Assembly (NCBI RefSeq): GCF_932294415.1
Contig: NC_065542.1
Location: 50,074,942 to 50,138,941, forward strand
Length of the DNA stretch: 64,000 bases
Origin: Quercus robur
Taxonomy: Eukaryota; Streptophyta; Magnoliopsida; Fagales; Fagaceae
Reading direction: 5' to 3'
Shown here: positions 36,882 to 47,699 of the stretch, one piece after another
How positions within the stretch are numbered: position 1 is the stretch's first letter
Layout of the letters: the number at the start of each line of letters is the position of its first letter
The notes under the pieces: generated by a model
Told to the model about the DNA's origin: nothing
Database searches by the model: none
The model's input: the letters and a program-made list of their open reading frames with translations, nothing else
Translations under genes and position numbers: made by a program

Positions 36882-37729
36882 TGCCACAAATCTTCTCTCT
36901 CTCCTTGTTGTGGAGATCGGTTGTTATCATTGTGATTGTGGGTAGGGGTGACAATTCGTGTTCGCGTGTCAGGTTTGTGTCGTGTCAACTTATGAGTATC
37001 CGACTATATGAGTTAACACCAATTTGACATGTTTATTAAACAGGTCAAGATTCATCAACTCTAACACGACTCATTTATTAAATGGGTCAGTTGAGTCAAC
37101 CTATTTATCAGATTTTATCAAAATGAAAAAAAAAAATTATGAAAAAACAAACAAATATTTGTAATATAAAATTTAGAACGAACGAGTAACTGCATCACAA
37201 ATAATCATTCAAAATTAAAACTAAAGCATATCTCAATATCACAAATAATCAATCATAATATGTCAAAAATAAATAAATAAACTACAACAAGTAATAAGTT
37301 TATATACCTAGGGTTTGAAGGGTATATTGGTAAAATGTTATTTAATTAAATAGGTAAATCAAGTCAAACGGGTTCCATGGGTTGAGCACTAACCCAACCC
37401 ATTTATTAAATAGGTTAGTTATGTTAACCCAAATATGATATGAACCCATTAAGTCTCAACCCATAACCTGCTTATTTCGTGTAGTGTCGTGTCGGGTTCA
37501 TGGGTCATGTCCAATTTTGCCAACCCTAATTATGGGTAGTGGTGGATCACATTTGATTATGGGTGAGTTGGTAGAGAAAGAGAAAAATGAATAGATAAAT
37601 GAATAGAACATGAAATTAGAACATGTGATATAAAGTGTATTGTCAAATGCTATATTAAAGTAGAAAAGGTTTTTTAAGTATGAAAATAGATTTTTTTTTT
37701 TTTTTTTAAGAGACCTGATGCTAGTGCTC
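36400..37729. mobile_element. Harbinger-like TIR element, about 1.33 kb
   Basis: Left end AAGCATTAGCATCGGGT and right end ACCTGATGCTAGTGCTC are inverted repeats, with TAA outside both. The interior has a pyrimidine-rich tract (36570-36900) and a nested MITE. No transposase. Confidence 0.55.
36945..37529. mobile_element. Nested MULE-like MITE, about 585 bp
   Basis: Ends GGGGTGACAATT and TTTTGCCAACCCTAA are imperfect inverted repeats. Near-identical 9-bp flanks TTGTGGGTA (36936) and TTATGGGTA (37530) are consistent with a Mutator-type duplication. Internal phrases such as GTGTCGTGTC and GGGTTCATGGGTCATG are typical of a widespread plant MITE type. Confidence 0.6.
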
Positions 37730-37739
37730 TAAGGACCTC

Positions 37740-39214
37740 TATCATAAAAAGGCCCCAAAATTTGTGGAATGCTAGTTTTTTTATTTTTTCTTAAAGTAAT
37801 GGTAGGGACACAAAATTTTCCACCAATTTCTCATAACTATTGCGATTAGATTAATGTTACTTTCATATGAACTCACTATTTACAACATATTTATTAATAC
37901 TAATTATAGAATTGTACATGTTGTTATAGTTATTTTTGCATAAACAATTTTTCAAAATTTAAAATTGTAAAAAAAAAAAATTTGAAAAAAAAATGTTAGC
38001 AAAACCTAAACAAAATAATTTAATTAGTAATTTATATCTCAAAGGCATGAAAAATGGTTTTTAAATACAAAATTATAATCTAGAAAGTTAATTAAATGTT
38101 ATTTAATTGATATTAAATATTTTTTTAAAATTCACTTGAATCGCCTTAGGCCTCAATCTAGATCAAGCCGCCTTAGTTTTATGTCATGTTAACCACCTCG
38201 TCTTTCTCTTGTAAACCATTTTAGCTGCATCTAATATATCTAGGGTTGTTCAATTTGACGCAGCCGCGCGGTGAGCACAGAGCAAACTGTTCTTTCGCCT
38301 TTTACTAAAGGGTTGTTCAATTTGAACCAAACTCAACAAACCTTCTCAACCTGAGTCCATTCGATCCTAAATTCAACCAATTGCAATGGATCCAATGCAA
38401 AATGTTGAGACCTTATGATATTGGATAATTAAAAAAAAAAAGTTCATACATGATACATTAAACCATAACAGCAAAAGTAACCCTGAATAAACTTCTTTTT
38501 TATTTTTATTTTTTATCCAATACTATTTACTGGGGGACACATTAGATATCAAAGTGGATGCTCTTAGATTTGGAGGAAAAACAAGTTCAGTTTGGGTCAA
38601 AGTAAACTCAAGAAGAAACAAACGTGAATCAGAGGTTTTCACTTTTCAGATGTTTCTTAACTTTTGTTCTCTGTTAAGGGCCACACAACAGGACAACATT
38701 AAGTTTTGATTTCGTTCCCTCTCATGGTGGACAGCTGGAATCTGCAGCAATGCAAGAACTAGGAGAGCAACAAAGTGAGGCCAAAGGATTCCTTGGGATC
38801 TTCGTACTTTTTCTTTTGTTTTAGGTCAAATCGTGTAAAATTTATTCTCTATGTTTCACGTTTTGATATTTTAGTCTTTTAAGTTTAACTTTTGTTATTT
38901 TAATATTTTAAATTTCAATTATACCCAATTCAGTGAACTGTTTATTATTTGTTGAATTGTACTGTTAAAAATAATTACTAATTTACTACCCATAAAAAAT
39001 ATTAGGTACAATTTCTTGTTTTTAACTTTTATTATGGATGTGTAATAAGTGGCTAAATTTTAGGATTAAAAAAAAAATTGATAACTCCCATAAATAATAA
39101 TATAAAAAATCAACAACAACAAATAAAGATTCTCCATTTAAAAAAAAAAAAAAAAAAAAAAGAGATAACTTGAAGCCTTTCCTTTATCCCAAAAAAAAAT
39201 ATGTATATATATAT
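37740..39214. other. Non-coding stretch
   Basis: Positions 38555-38830 repeat the piece at 8475-8720. The rest is AT-rich with poly(A) tracts and no gene. Confidence 0.5.
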
Positions 39215-39831
39215 TGTGGGGCCCAACAATATATGGGCCAGGCCCACTTATTCACGGGAAGCCTTAAGGCCCAAGCCGAAGAAGGTGGTAGTCCAAGCTC
39301 AATAGTGCAAAGCACAAATGGGCCCAGAGAAGCAGCCGAGGACGGTGCAGCCCTCAGCTGGCCCAAAGCTCCACCAAGAAAAGGGGCAAAAGCGGCATAG
39401 GGACAATCTTGAAAGAAAATCTGAAATATCTAGGAAAGGCTGCCCTTACTACATTTCCCAGACAGAGCTTTGCACCTAACAGAGCCGTGTTCTTTAGCTT
39501 TATCAACTACTCCCAACGACTTGGGTCTGGGACTGATGGGACAAGTATCAGTCTTGGAAAGGTCGACCCTACACGTGGACGAAGGAAATTGAACGCATGC
39601 TAGTATAAAAGAAAAAATATGTAACCTAAAGAGGGGCCTGGGCAGTCCCACTGGGGAAAAAGGGCTCCAGAGGTGAATACCCCTGAACCATGCATGAACA
39701 CCTTAACAAAACCACCGCTGGGTAATCACGACTTAGCCTTTCGAACCCACTCTCTACAAATGATATTGTATGGGCTCATTCACGTTCGGACCCAACTACT
39801 ATTACGGTTCGTTTCGGAACGTGACCCTACA
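39215..39831 (+). repeat. Left LTR
   Basis: Begins TGTGGGGCCC and ends GACCCTACA, 617 bp. I count about 12 substitutions and no indels against the right LTR, roughly 2 percent, which points to a fairly recent insertion. Confidence 0.92.
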
Positions 39832-39851
39832 ATTGGCGCCGTCTGTGGGAA
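39832..39851 (+). promoter_or_regulatory. tRNA primer-binding site of the LTR element
   Basis: ATTGGCGCCGTCTGTGGGA directly follows the LTR end. This form is common in plant gypsy-type elements; the priming tRNA was not identified. Confidence 0.7.
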
Positions 39852-40080
39852 GGCTTACGCGTGAACTCGAGCGGCGATGGAGTTGAGTTTCTGTTGAACA
39901 GGGGTCTACGAGGATGCCTTTATGACCGGCGACACCTTGTCGTTGTTCCGACACAAGTTCCCACCAGGGGCTACGCCTCATAATGCCAGTGGCATGGCAA
40001 GTCTAGGGGCTCCAAACATCAAGATAGCTTCCCCCGCTTTATTCGAGGAGCTAACCTTTAAGAAGTGGATAAATGAACAA

Positions 40081-41360
40081 GAAAATACAAGTTTTGGACA
40101 GAACCAAGGCCTTGTATGGTCCTCAGACCCAAGCCTCTGGGGAAACCAACGACTTACAAAGAAAATACAAGTTTTGGACAGAACCAAGGCCTTGTATGGT
40201 CCTCGGACCCAAGCCTCTGGGGAAACCAACTACTTACAAAGAAAATACAAGTTTTGGACAGAACCAAGGCCTTGTATGGTCCTCGGACCCAAGCCTCTGG
40301 GGAAACCAACTACTTACAAAGAAAATACAAGTTTTGGACAGAACCAAGGCCTTGTATGGTCCTCGGACCCAAGCCACTGGGGAAACCAACGACTTACAAA
40401 GAAAATACAAGTTTTGGACAGAACCAAAGCCTTGTATGGTCCTCGGACCCAAGCCTCTGGGGAAACCAACTACTTACAAAGAAAATACAAGTTTTGGACA
40501 GAACCAAGGCCTTGTATGGTCCTCAGACCCAAGCCTCTGGGGAAACCAACTACTTACAAAGAAAATACAAGTTTTGGACAGAACCAAGGCCTGGTATGGT
40601 CCTCGGACCCAAGCCTCTGGGGAAACCAACTACTTACAAAGAAAATACAAGTTTTGGACAGAACCAAGGCCTTGTATGGTCCTCGGACCCAAGCCTCTGG
40701 GGAAACCAACTACTTACAAAGAAAATACAAGTTTTGGACAGAACCAAGGCCTTGTATGGTCTTCGGACCCAAGCCTCTGGGGAAACCAACTACTTACAAA
40801 GAAAATACAAGTTTTGGACAGAACTAAGGCCTTGTATGGTCCTCGGACCCAAGCCTCTGGGGAAACCAACTACTTACAAAGAAAATACAAGTTTTGGACA
40901 GAACCAAGGCCTTGTATGGTCCTCGGACCCAAGCCTCTGGGGAAACCAACGACTTACAATGAAAATACAAGTTTTGGACAGAACCAAGGCCTTGTATGGT
41001 CCTCGGACCCAAGCCTCTGGGGAAACCAACTACTTACAAAGAAAATACAAGTTTTGGACAGAACCAAGGCCTTGTATGGTCCTCGGACCCAAGCCTCTGG
41101 GGAAACCAACGACTTACAAAGAAAATACAAGTTTTAGACAGAACCAAGGCCTTGTATGGTCCTCAGACCCAAGCCTCTGGGGAAACCAACGACTTACAAA
41201 GAAAATACAAGTTTTGGACAGAACCAAGGCCTTGTATGGTCCTCGGACCCAAGCCTCTGGGGAAACCAACTACTTACAAAGAAAATACAAGTTTTGGACA
41301 GAACCAAGGCCTTGTATGGTCCTCGGACCCAAGCCTCTGGGGAAACCAACTACTTACAAA
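40081..41360 (+). repeat. Tandem array, 16 units of exactly 80 bp
   Basis: Each unit runs GAAAATACAAGTTTTGGACA ... GGAAACCAACKACTTACAAA. Units differ from one another by zero to a few substitutions, with no length change, so the array is recent or homogenised. Because 80 is not a multiple of three and the consensus has no stop in any plus frame, all three frames are open and long apparent proteins arise (up to 438 codons, 40116-41432). Stops come only from single-base variants (GAACTAAGG in unit 10, TTTTAGACA in unit 14). I regard the frames as by-products of the repeat. Confidence 0.95.
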
Positions 41361-42782
41361 GAAAGCTACGTTACGTGGATCTTAGAATCTCCCCGAGGAG
41401 AACTTTCCATTAACGATTGGGTTAATTCCTGATCTACATGGATTCTATAGTTTGCCCTCAGATCCTCAACGCCAAGGGGGCCAGTACGGAATGGAGCAAC
41501 ATGTTTCCAAAAGCATAATCGAAGTCGCGCGATACTCGGTCACCCCCTTGGGTGAATTATTTAGAGTTTATCGTTCTGGGACAGCATTCTCGCACATATC
41601 ACAGAACGTTCAACCGTTATCTCGGTTAGTTTCCTAAGTTTAACTTACTGCCAATTATTATTATTACGCCTGGTAGTATAGGTAAATTAGAACTAGTTGA
41701 ATTATGTTTCAAGGGGCTCTTGCCCTAAGTATCGCCGAGGAAAAACACATGCAGGGAGCACACTCATTCACGAAGTGGTGTTGCCAAAAGAACAGTACCC
41801 AAAACAATAAGATAAATTCCCATTTTTACTAAAACAAAGAGATAGTACAGCGTACAATGAAAAGCTGGAATCAGCCTATGTCAAAGCTCACTACATAAGT
41901 AATAAAGAAAAATACAAGAGAATTAGAGAAAGCCGAGGAGGTGGGTCAAAGGATAGGTTGGCTACAGCTCCAAGACCTTATTCTTCCTCAGTGCTTTTAC
42001 ATGCCCATGGCTCAGGCAGCAAAAAAAACCCAACTTGAACCTGACACCGTTGAAGGAAAGGTGTAGGGAGTGAGAAGTTGAGGGGCTTTCTCTAAATATT
42101 CGCCTGCCACAAGGCAGAGGTGCTGATGGCGGAGAACCTTTCTTCTGACACACCAAAATTCTGGCATGAGCAGAACCTGCTTCGGATTTTGGCTAAAAGA
42201 GGGAGAGACACCCTTCCCCCTCGGTCGAAATGGAGTATTCTCCTGAACTTATGCTTCCTGTGCCCATACCTTACTATGTTGAGTTTCATGGGGACACGAC
42301 GCTTCTGTGGCGGAGAGAGTTCTTTCTTCCCAACCCTCACCTCAAACATGTTATGTTAAGGGAGGATAGCACCAGATACGGGATTTATGATGTGGGAGAA
42401 AACTGAAGGATTTGTGCGTATATAAAGCAACTCTCTCTCCCTCCTATTTATTTGAAAAGATAAGGTGGTGGTAGTCAACTCACGCAGCATCCCAAGGAAC
42501 GCTACAGACAAAATGGTTCTGGCTCAACTTCCAACGTCAACTGCAACCACAAGATTAAAGAAGCCTCGTAAAGACGCACCTCGATCATTGGGACGTCAGA
42601 GAGTACCGCGTGGCCAGAGGTTGCAGAAATATCTCTTAATTCGTGGGCTAAGTGAATTCGCGGCCCAGGCCCGCTCTACGTGAGGGCCCAGGTGCTGTGG
42701 CCCACGCCGAGAAATAGCCGTGGCCGAGGACAACCCCAGCTCGGCACCTCGGGAAATGCCTGATGAAAGGGAGAATCTGAAC

Positions 42783-43015
42783 TCAAAGAGTTTTGGACAG
42801 AACCTAGGACTTGCATGGTCCTCGGACTCAAGCCTATGGGGAAACCAAGTACTGAAAACATAAGTCTTGGACAGAACCTAGGACTTGCATGGTCCTCGGA
42901 CTCAAGCCTATGGGGAAACCAAGTACATAAAAGAAAAGCATAAGTCTTAAACAGGACCCAGGCTTTGCGAAGTCCTCGGACTCAGGCCTTTTGGGAAATC
43001 AACTACTCGGATGGA
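42783..43015 (+). repeat. Three degenerate relatives of the 80-bp unit
   Basis: Three successive segments contain TTGGACAGAACC..., CATGGTCCTCGGACTCAAGC and GGGAAACCAAGTAC, or decayed forms, at a spacing of about 75-80 bp. They look like the older state from which the main array grew. Confidence 0.8.
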
Positions 43016-44559
43016 GAAGTTTCTCGGCTCAAATACTGGAAAAGGTTAAGGCCAGTATGTTAAGAAGATGACGAAACGACCTGATGGTCGTTAGCCTAAG
43101 GAAACTATTCATTGGGAGGGTGACATGTCCTCGGATAACTACTTCTTACACCTTATCGAGCACTTAGTCCCCATCTCGGCTAATTTTAAGGTAAGTCTCG
43201 TTCCTCACTGGTCGGATTGTTATGTCGAATAATAATTTTATTAAAGTTATGGTGGCATCTTTTTATTAACAAATATTTTAGCCTTAGTTGTCATTGATTC
43301 AAATGCTATATTATTGTGCCAAGCAGCGTTTGTAAACTTATAAAAACAGAACATGCGAAATAAATAAACAGCAACTTTTATTAATATGGAAAATTGTTAC
43401 AACGTACAAAGAAGGGCTTAAACAAGCCTATACAAAAGGTGAACTGCCGAAGCAACAATAACAACTGCAATACAGATAAGTAAACAGTCAGGTGTCTTGT
43501 GGACTCATCTTCAAAGTCTCTCCGATCTCTGCCTCAGTATTACTCATATTGAGAGAAGAACTTTCTTTAGAAAAAGATGAAGGACAAGGAAGAAGAATTT
43601 GAAGGAGAAGGAAGAAGAATTGGAAGATGGAGGAGATGAATGAGGAAGATGGAGGACATGAGCAAGAGAAGGAGGAGAAGAAGAGGGAAGAAATGAAAAG
43701 AAGGAGAAAGGAGCAAAAGAGGGAGAAGGAAAAGCACCAGGATGGAGCTGGTGGTGGAAAGAAGAAGAAAGAAAAGTAAAGGGTGGCGCCAGTGAACGAA
43801 GAGAGGAAGAAGCAGGGGCATTTAGTCCCTGCCCCAGTCCTGACTCCTAGCACACCAGTACCACATTAGATATGCTCATGAGAGAGCGGGTGGTGATGAT
43901 GCTGTGTGTCCTCGGTTCAGTCACGCCGAAGGTGCGACGTGACGAGTTCCTACTTCGGATTTTGGCTGAAAGGAAGGCGAGACAAATCTTGAGTCTCCGC
44001 CATCCTTGCCCCGATTGAGCCATCTCGAGCTTGGTCAGAACAAGGTATTTTTGGGAGGGAGAAGGTTTCTTCATCACCTATGACTGTGGCGAATGTATTA
44101 CGGGTCGAGGTATAATCAGAGGGTAAATGTAAATTCTGGGAGGAATCTAAGGACTTCAGTTTTCTGGGGGATTAAGGGATTCACATATGGAAGAAACAAC
44201 TCATGTCCACCCTCTTTATATAAGGGACGAAGAGGATGGCATTAAATGTGTTCAGATCTTCAAGGAATTCTGCCAGCAAGAATGCGCCTGTTCCGCTCCC
44301 CCACGTCATCAGTAGCCATTGAATTTGAGAGGTCTCGTGAAGGGAAAACATTAAAGACCTACTTCGGGTAGCCAAACGGACAGAACGTATCAAGGCTAAA
44401 TCAAGAAGGATATCTCGTAGATTGGAGCGTTTCCTGGGCATTCGGAGAATTGCCAACGCCAGGGAAGGGTCGAATTAAATGAGCCGTAATAAAGGCTCGG
44501 AGTTATCAAAACCCCCCTCTCCAACCAAGTGGTCGGACAGCAGGGTTTTGAGGGGCTAT

Positions 44560-45176
44560 TGTGGGGCCCAACAATATATGGGCCAGGCCCACTTATTCAC
44601 GGGAAGCCTTAAGGCCCAAGCCGAAGAAGATGGTAGTCCAAGCCCAATAGCGCAAAGCACAAATGGGCCCAGAGAAGCAGCCGAGGACGGTGCAGCCCTC
44701 GGCTGGCCCAAAGCTCCACCAAGAAAAGGGGCAAAAGCGGCATAGAGACAATCTTGAAAGAAAATCTGAAATATCTAGGAAAGGCTGCCCTTACTACCTT
44801 TCCCAGACAGAGCTTTGCACCTAACAGAGCCGTGTTCTTTAGCTTTATCAACTACTCCCAACGACTTGGGTCTGGGACTGATGGGACAAGTATCAGTCTT
44901 GGAAAGGTCGACTCTACACGTGGACGAAGGAAATTGAACGCATGCTAGTATAAAAGAAAAAATATGTAACCTAAAAAGGGGCCTGGGCAGTCCCACTGGG
45001 GAAAAAGGGCTCCAGAGGTGAATACCCCTGAACCATGCATGAACACCTTAACAAAACCACCGCCGGGTAATCACGACTTAGTCTTTCAAACCCACTCTCT
45101 ACAAATGATATTGTATGGGCCCATTCACGTTCGGACCCAACTACTATTACGGTTCGTTTCGGAACGTGACCCTACA
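44560..45176 (+). repeat. Right LTR
   Basis: Same length and ends as the left LTR, followed by the TATAT target copy. Confidence 0.92.
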
Positions 45177-45792
45177 TATATATATTTCAATTTTTTTTTT
45201 CTTTAGAAATCTGAAACTTTTGTTAAGATTTGTTTTGAAAATTTTGTGAAAATGTTGTGGATGTAGAACTTTTTTTTCCTAAAATCTAAAAACCAAAAAA
45301 ATGCGAGAGTCTTTCTTGGAACAAAAAAAAAATTAATACTTTTTAAATTTTGTTTTTTGTTTTGTTATGGATGTGTACTAAGTGACTACCTTTTAAGATT
45401 TAATATATCTAGATAACTCCCATAAAAAATTTAAAAAAAAAATGATAACATGAAAGCCTATAAATACTATCAATACTTGGGAATCAATTGAGCTACAAGT
45501 GAAAAAATTATATTTATACGATTATATTATAGTTTTACAACGCTAGCTAAAATATTGTATTTACATTTTTTAAATGTCACGGTTGTTTTAAGTGCACAAC
45601 AAATTTTCATAATATGTGATGGTGTCAAATCATCACAAGTAAAAAATTATTGTGAAATTTTGTTATATCAATAAAACTTAAATTTATGTATTTTAAGAAA
45701 TGGTTAGTAATTTCAAATAACTTGATTGTCGAATAGTTGTATTTTTTAAAATAAATTTTTGATCTTCTCTAATAAATGAGTGATGTTAGGAA

Positions 45793-46094
45793 TACTAGCC
45801 TCTAAGCACATGCTTGCTTAGAGACTTTTTTTTATAAATAAAGTTTAATAATTTTCATTCATTATAATTGGGGTTGTTGCATTCTCCAATCATAAAAATA
45901 CCTAGAAATGTGAAGCTATTTATGTGTTTATGGGTAAAATAATTTTTTATATAAATCTCACCACACCTTTATGTATTTTTGTAATTGAAAAATGCAACAA
46001 CTCTAAATTATGATAAATGAAATTAGACTTTAGGGAAAAAAAATAATAGAAGAGTCTCTCAGCACGCGCGTGAGAGCATGCTTAGAGACTAGTA
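45793..46094. mobile_element. Foldback MITE, about 300 bp
   Basis: The two halves are reverse complements over most of their length: TACTAGCCTCTAAGCA...TTAGAGACT on the left and AGTCTCT...TTAGAGACTAGTA on the right, with GGGGTTGTTGCATT and its counterpart AATGCAACAACTCT near the centre. If the ends are CTAG, the flanking TA would be the target, as in Stowaway-like elements. Confidence 0.7.
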
Positions 46095-46269
46095 GATATA
46101 AGGAGAAAACTTAATGCAATGGCATTTGAAAAAATAAAATTTTATTGAATAGTGAAACATATGTCCAATAAGTTGAGGTTCGCATAAGTTTGCTAATATT
46201 GTGGACTCAATTAATCTCATTCTCCAAAATTAGTACACCTTCACTAAGCTAATGGAACAGGTACACCTT
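46095..46269. other. Spacer
   Basis: AT-rich DNA with the short direct repeat GTACACCTTCACT (46231, 46261). No gene. Confidence 0.4.
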
Positions 46270-47194
46270 CACTCAATTAATCCCAATTTGGTTTCTAGCA
46301 TGTGAATGTTGTTTTGTAATTGTGTGTGATGATTGAATGATAAGTAAAAGCATGAAAGAGAGAGCACACACAAAGATTTATGTTGATAATAAAACCCTAG
46401 ACGGTTACATATTATATTAAACACTTGTGTTACAATGAACCCAATGTAGGATTTATATACTAGAGAATACTTGACTAACTCTAGGATAACCATAGGCTAA
46501 CTTAAAATTAATATGTTTATTCGACAAGTACATGGGCTTACAATTGGTATGGGGCCACTTGGGCCATAATATATCTAACACCCTCCCTCAAACTAAAGGT
46601 GAAAGCTTGAGTTTGGAAGGTCTTGAATATAAAGCTTAGTGTGGCACCTATGTTGCTCGATTGACATGGCAAGATCTAGTGTCGCTGACATGGCACTGAT
46701 GACAAGGTGGACATCTTGGTTGGCATGACAAAACTGTTGAAATAGATAGGATCCAGTATCAATACCTTGCATAGAATTACACCATTGAAAAGACAAGCTA
46801 TATGTGATCACCTTGTAACACTATTGTGGTTGGTTTGTTTTGATTTTTTGGACATAGCCATGAGTCCATGAGGGACCAAACGATGGGCCACTTCTTGTAA
46901 TCCTTACGTCTTGGTAAAGTGGGTCTTTGTTAAGTCTGAAGCCCAATTTGACATCTTGGTAAAGCAACTAATGTATGTTGACCAGTATTTTTTTTTTTTT
47001 TTTTTTTTTTAAGATAGAAATTCACATATAAAGGTTGATGTGGTTCAACCTAAATCTACAATGAAGCCCTAGATAGCTACATATTACAGTATATTAAGCA
47101 CTTGTATTAATGAACTCAATGTAGGATTATTAGTTTATATACTATAGATTAATATGCTTGTTCTCACTTGGACCAATAATTGTCTAGTCTAACA
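46270..47194 (-). mobile_element. Copia-like remnant: two LTR pieces with deleted interior
   Basis: On the minus strand, TGTTAGATATAT starts at 46580 directly after a polypurine stretch TTTGAGGGAGGG (plus 46581-46592), marking a 3' LTR that runs to about 46300. A diverged LTR start, TGTTAGACTAGACA, is at 47194, and 47020-47194 matches part of the first (ACATATTA, CCCTAG, CAATGTAGGATT). Only about 400 bp lie between the two, with no coding sequence. Confidence 0.55.
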
Positions 47195-47199
47195 CAGCA

Positions 47200-47690
47200 A
47201 ATGGCAGCCTCCCCACATGGTTGGATCAAGATTAACTGATTAACGTTGATGAAGCTACGACAAAATCTCTCACAGTTCTAGCAGCCGTAGCAAGAGATGA
47301 TAATGGCATTGCCATCAAAGTCTGGTCGAGAACACATTACATTTGCTCACCCCTCCAAGCCGAAGCTACTGCCATCCTATGGACTGCAACTCGCAAAAAT
47401 TGAAAGATGGAGCCATATTATTTTTGAGGGTGATGCCAAGTCTTGCTTCGACTCATTAGCCTCGCCCGCCTCCGCACCCGATTTCTCCATTTGCAACATT
47501 ATCAGTAATATTCTATGTTTTAGAGAGTTTATTGCTGGTTGTATTTTTCTTTGGGTCAAGAGAGACTGTAATTTAGCTGCACATGCAGCAGCTAAATTCT
47601 TTCTTAGAACTCTTAGGCTTCCAGAGGCTCTTGCAGCCGCTTGCAAGGTAATAACACATTGAAGCTTATCAAAAAAATAAAAATAGAGGA
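47200..47690 (+). mobile_element. LINE 3' fragment (RNase H domain, plus strand)
   Basis: Reads GWIKIN, ARDDNG, then in the open part IIFEGDAKSCFDSL and FLWVKRDCNLAAHAAAKFFL, all RNase H features (the acidic E of EGD and the H of AAHAAAKF). It ends in a short A-rich tail. Frame shifts and stops near 47230-47300 show it is decayed. Confidence 0.7.
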
Positions 47691-47699
47691 GGCCAGACG

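Larger units (their letters stand above)
39215..45176 (+). mobile_element. Complete non-autonomous LTR retrotransposon (LARD-like), 5962 bp
   Basis: Two 617-bp LTRs in direct orientation, a primer-binding site right after the left LTR (ATTGGCGCCGTCTGTGGGA, 39832), a purine-rich GAGGGGCTAT before the right LTR, and TATAT duplicated on both sides (39210-39214, 45177-45181). The 4.7-kb interior encodes no gag, protease, reverse transcriptase or integrase that I can recognise; it holds an 80-bp tandem array, degenerate relatives of it, and a purine-rich tract (43560-43780). It must depend on proteins of another element. Confidence 0.9.

Noticed and set aside
36582..36954. Frames of Ser/Leu/Phe or Arg/Glu/Lys
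   Set aside because: Both strands of a pyrimidine-rich tract in a transposon.
38270..38320. GC-rich GACGCAGCCGCGCGG segment as an RNA gene
   Set aside because: Too short, and no tRNA or snRNA fold or box elements were found.
40081..41360. CRISPR-like array
   Set aside because: Units are contiguous with no variable spacers, and the context is a plant LTR element.
39922..41432. Long open frames of 301, 354 and 438 codons
   Set aside because: They are the three frames of one stop-free 80-bp tandem repeat; no non-repeat domain accompanies them.
42465..42683. Possible gag remnant in the LTR element
   Set aside because: No zinc knuckle or gag core can be seen; basic composition alone is not enough.
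43488..43853. 121-codon Ser/Phe/Pro-rich frame in the LTR element
   Set aside because: Complement of a purine-rich tract; composition alone explains it.
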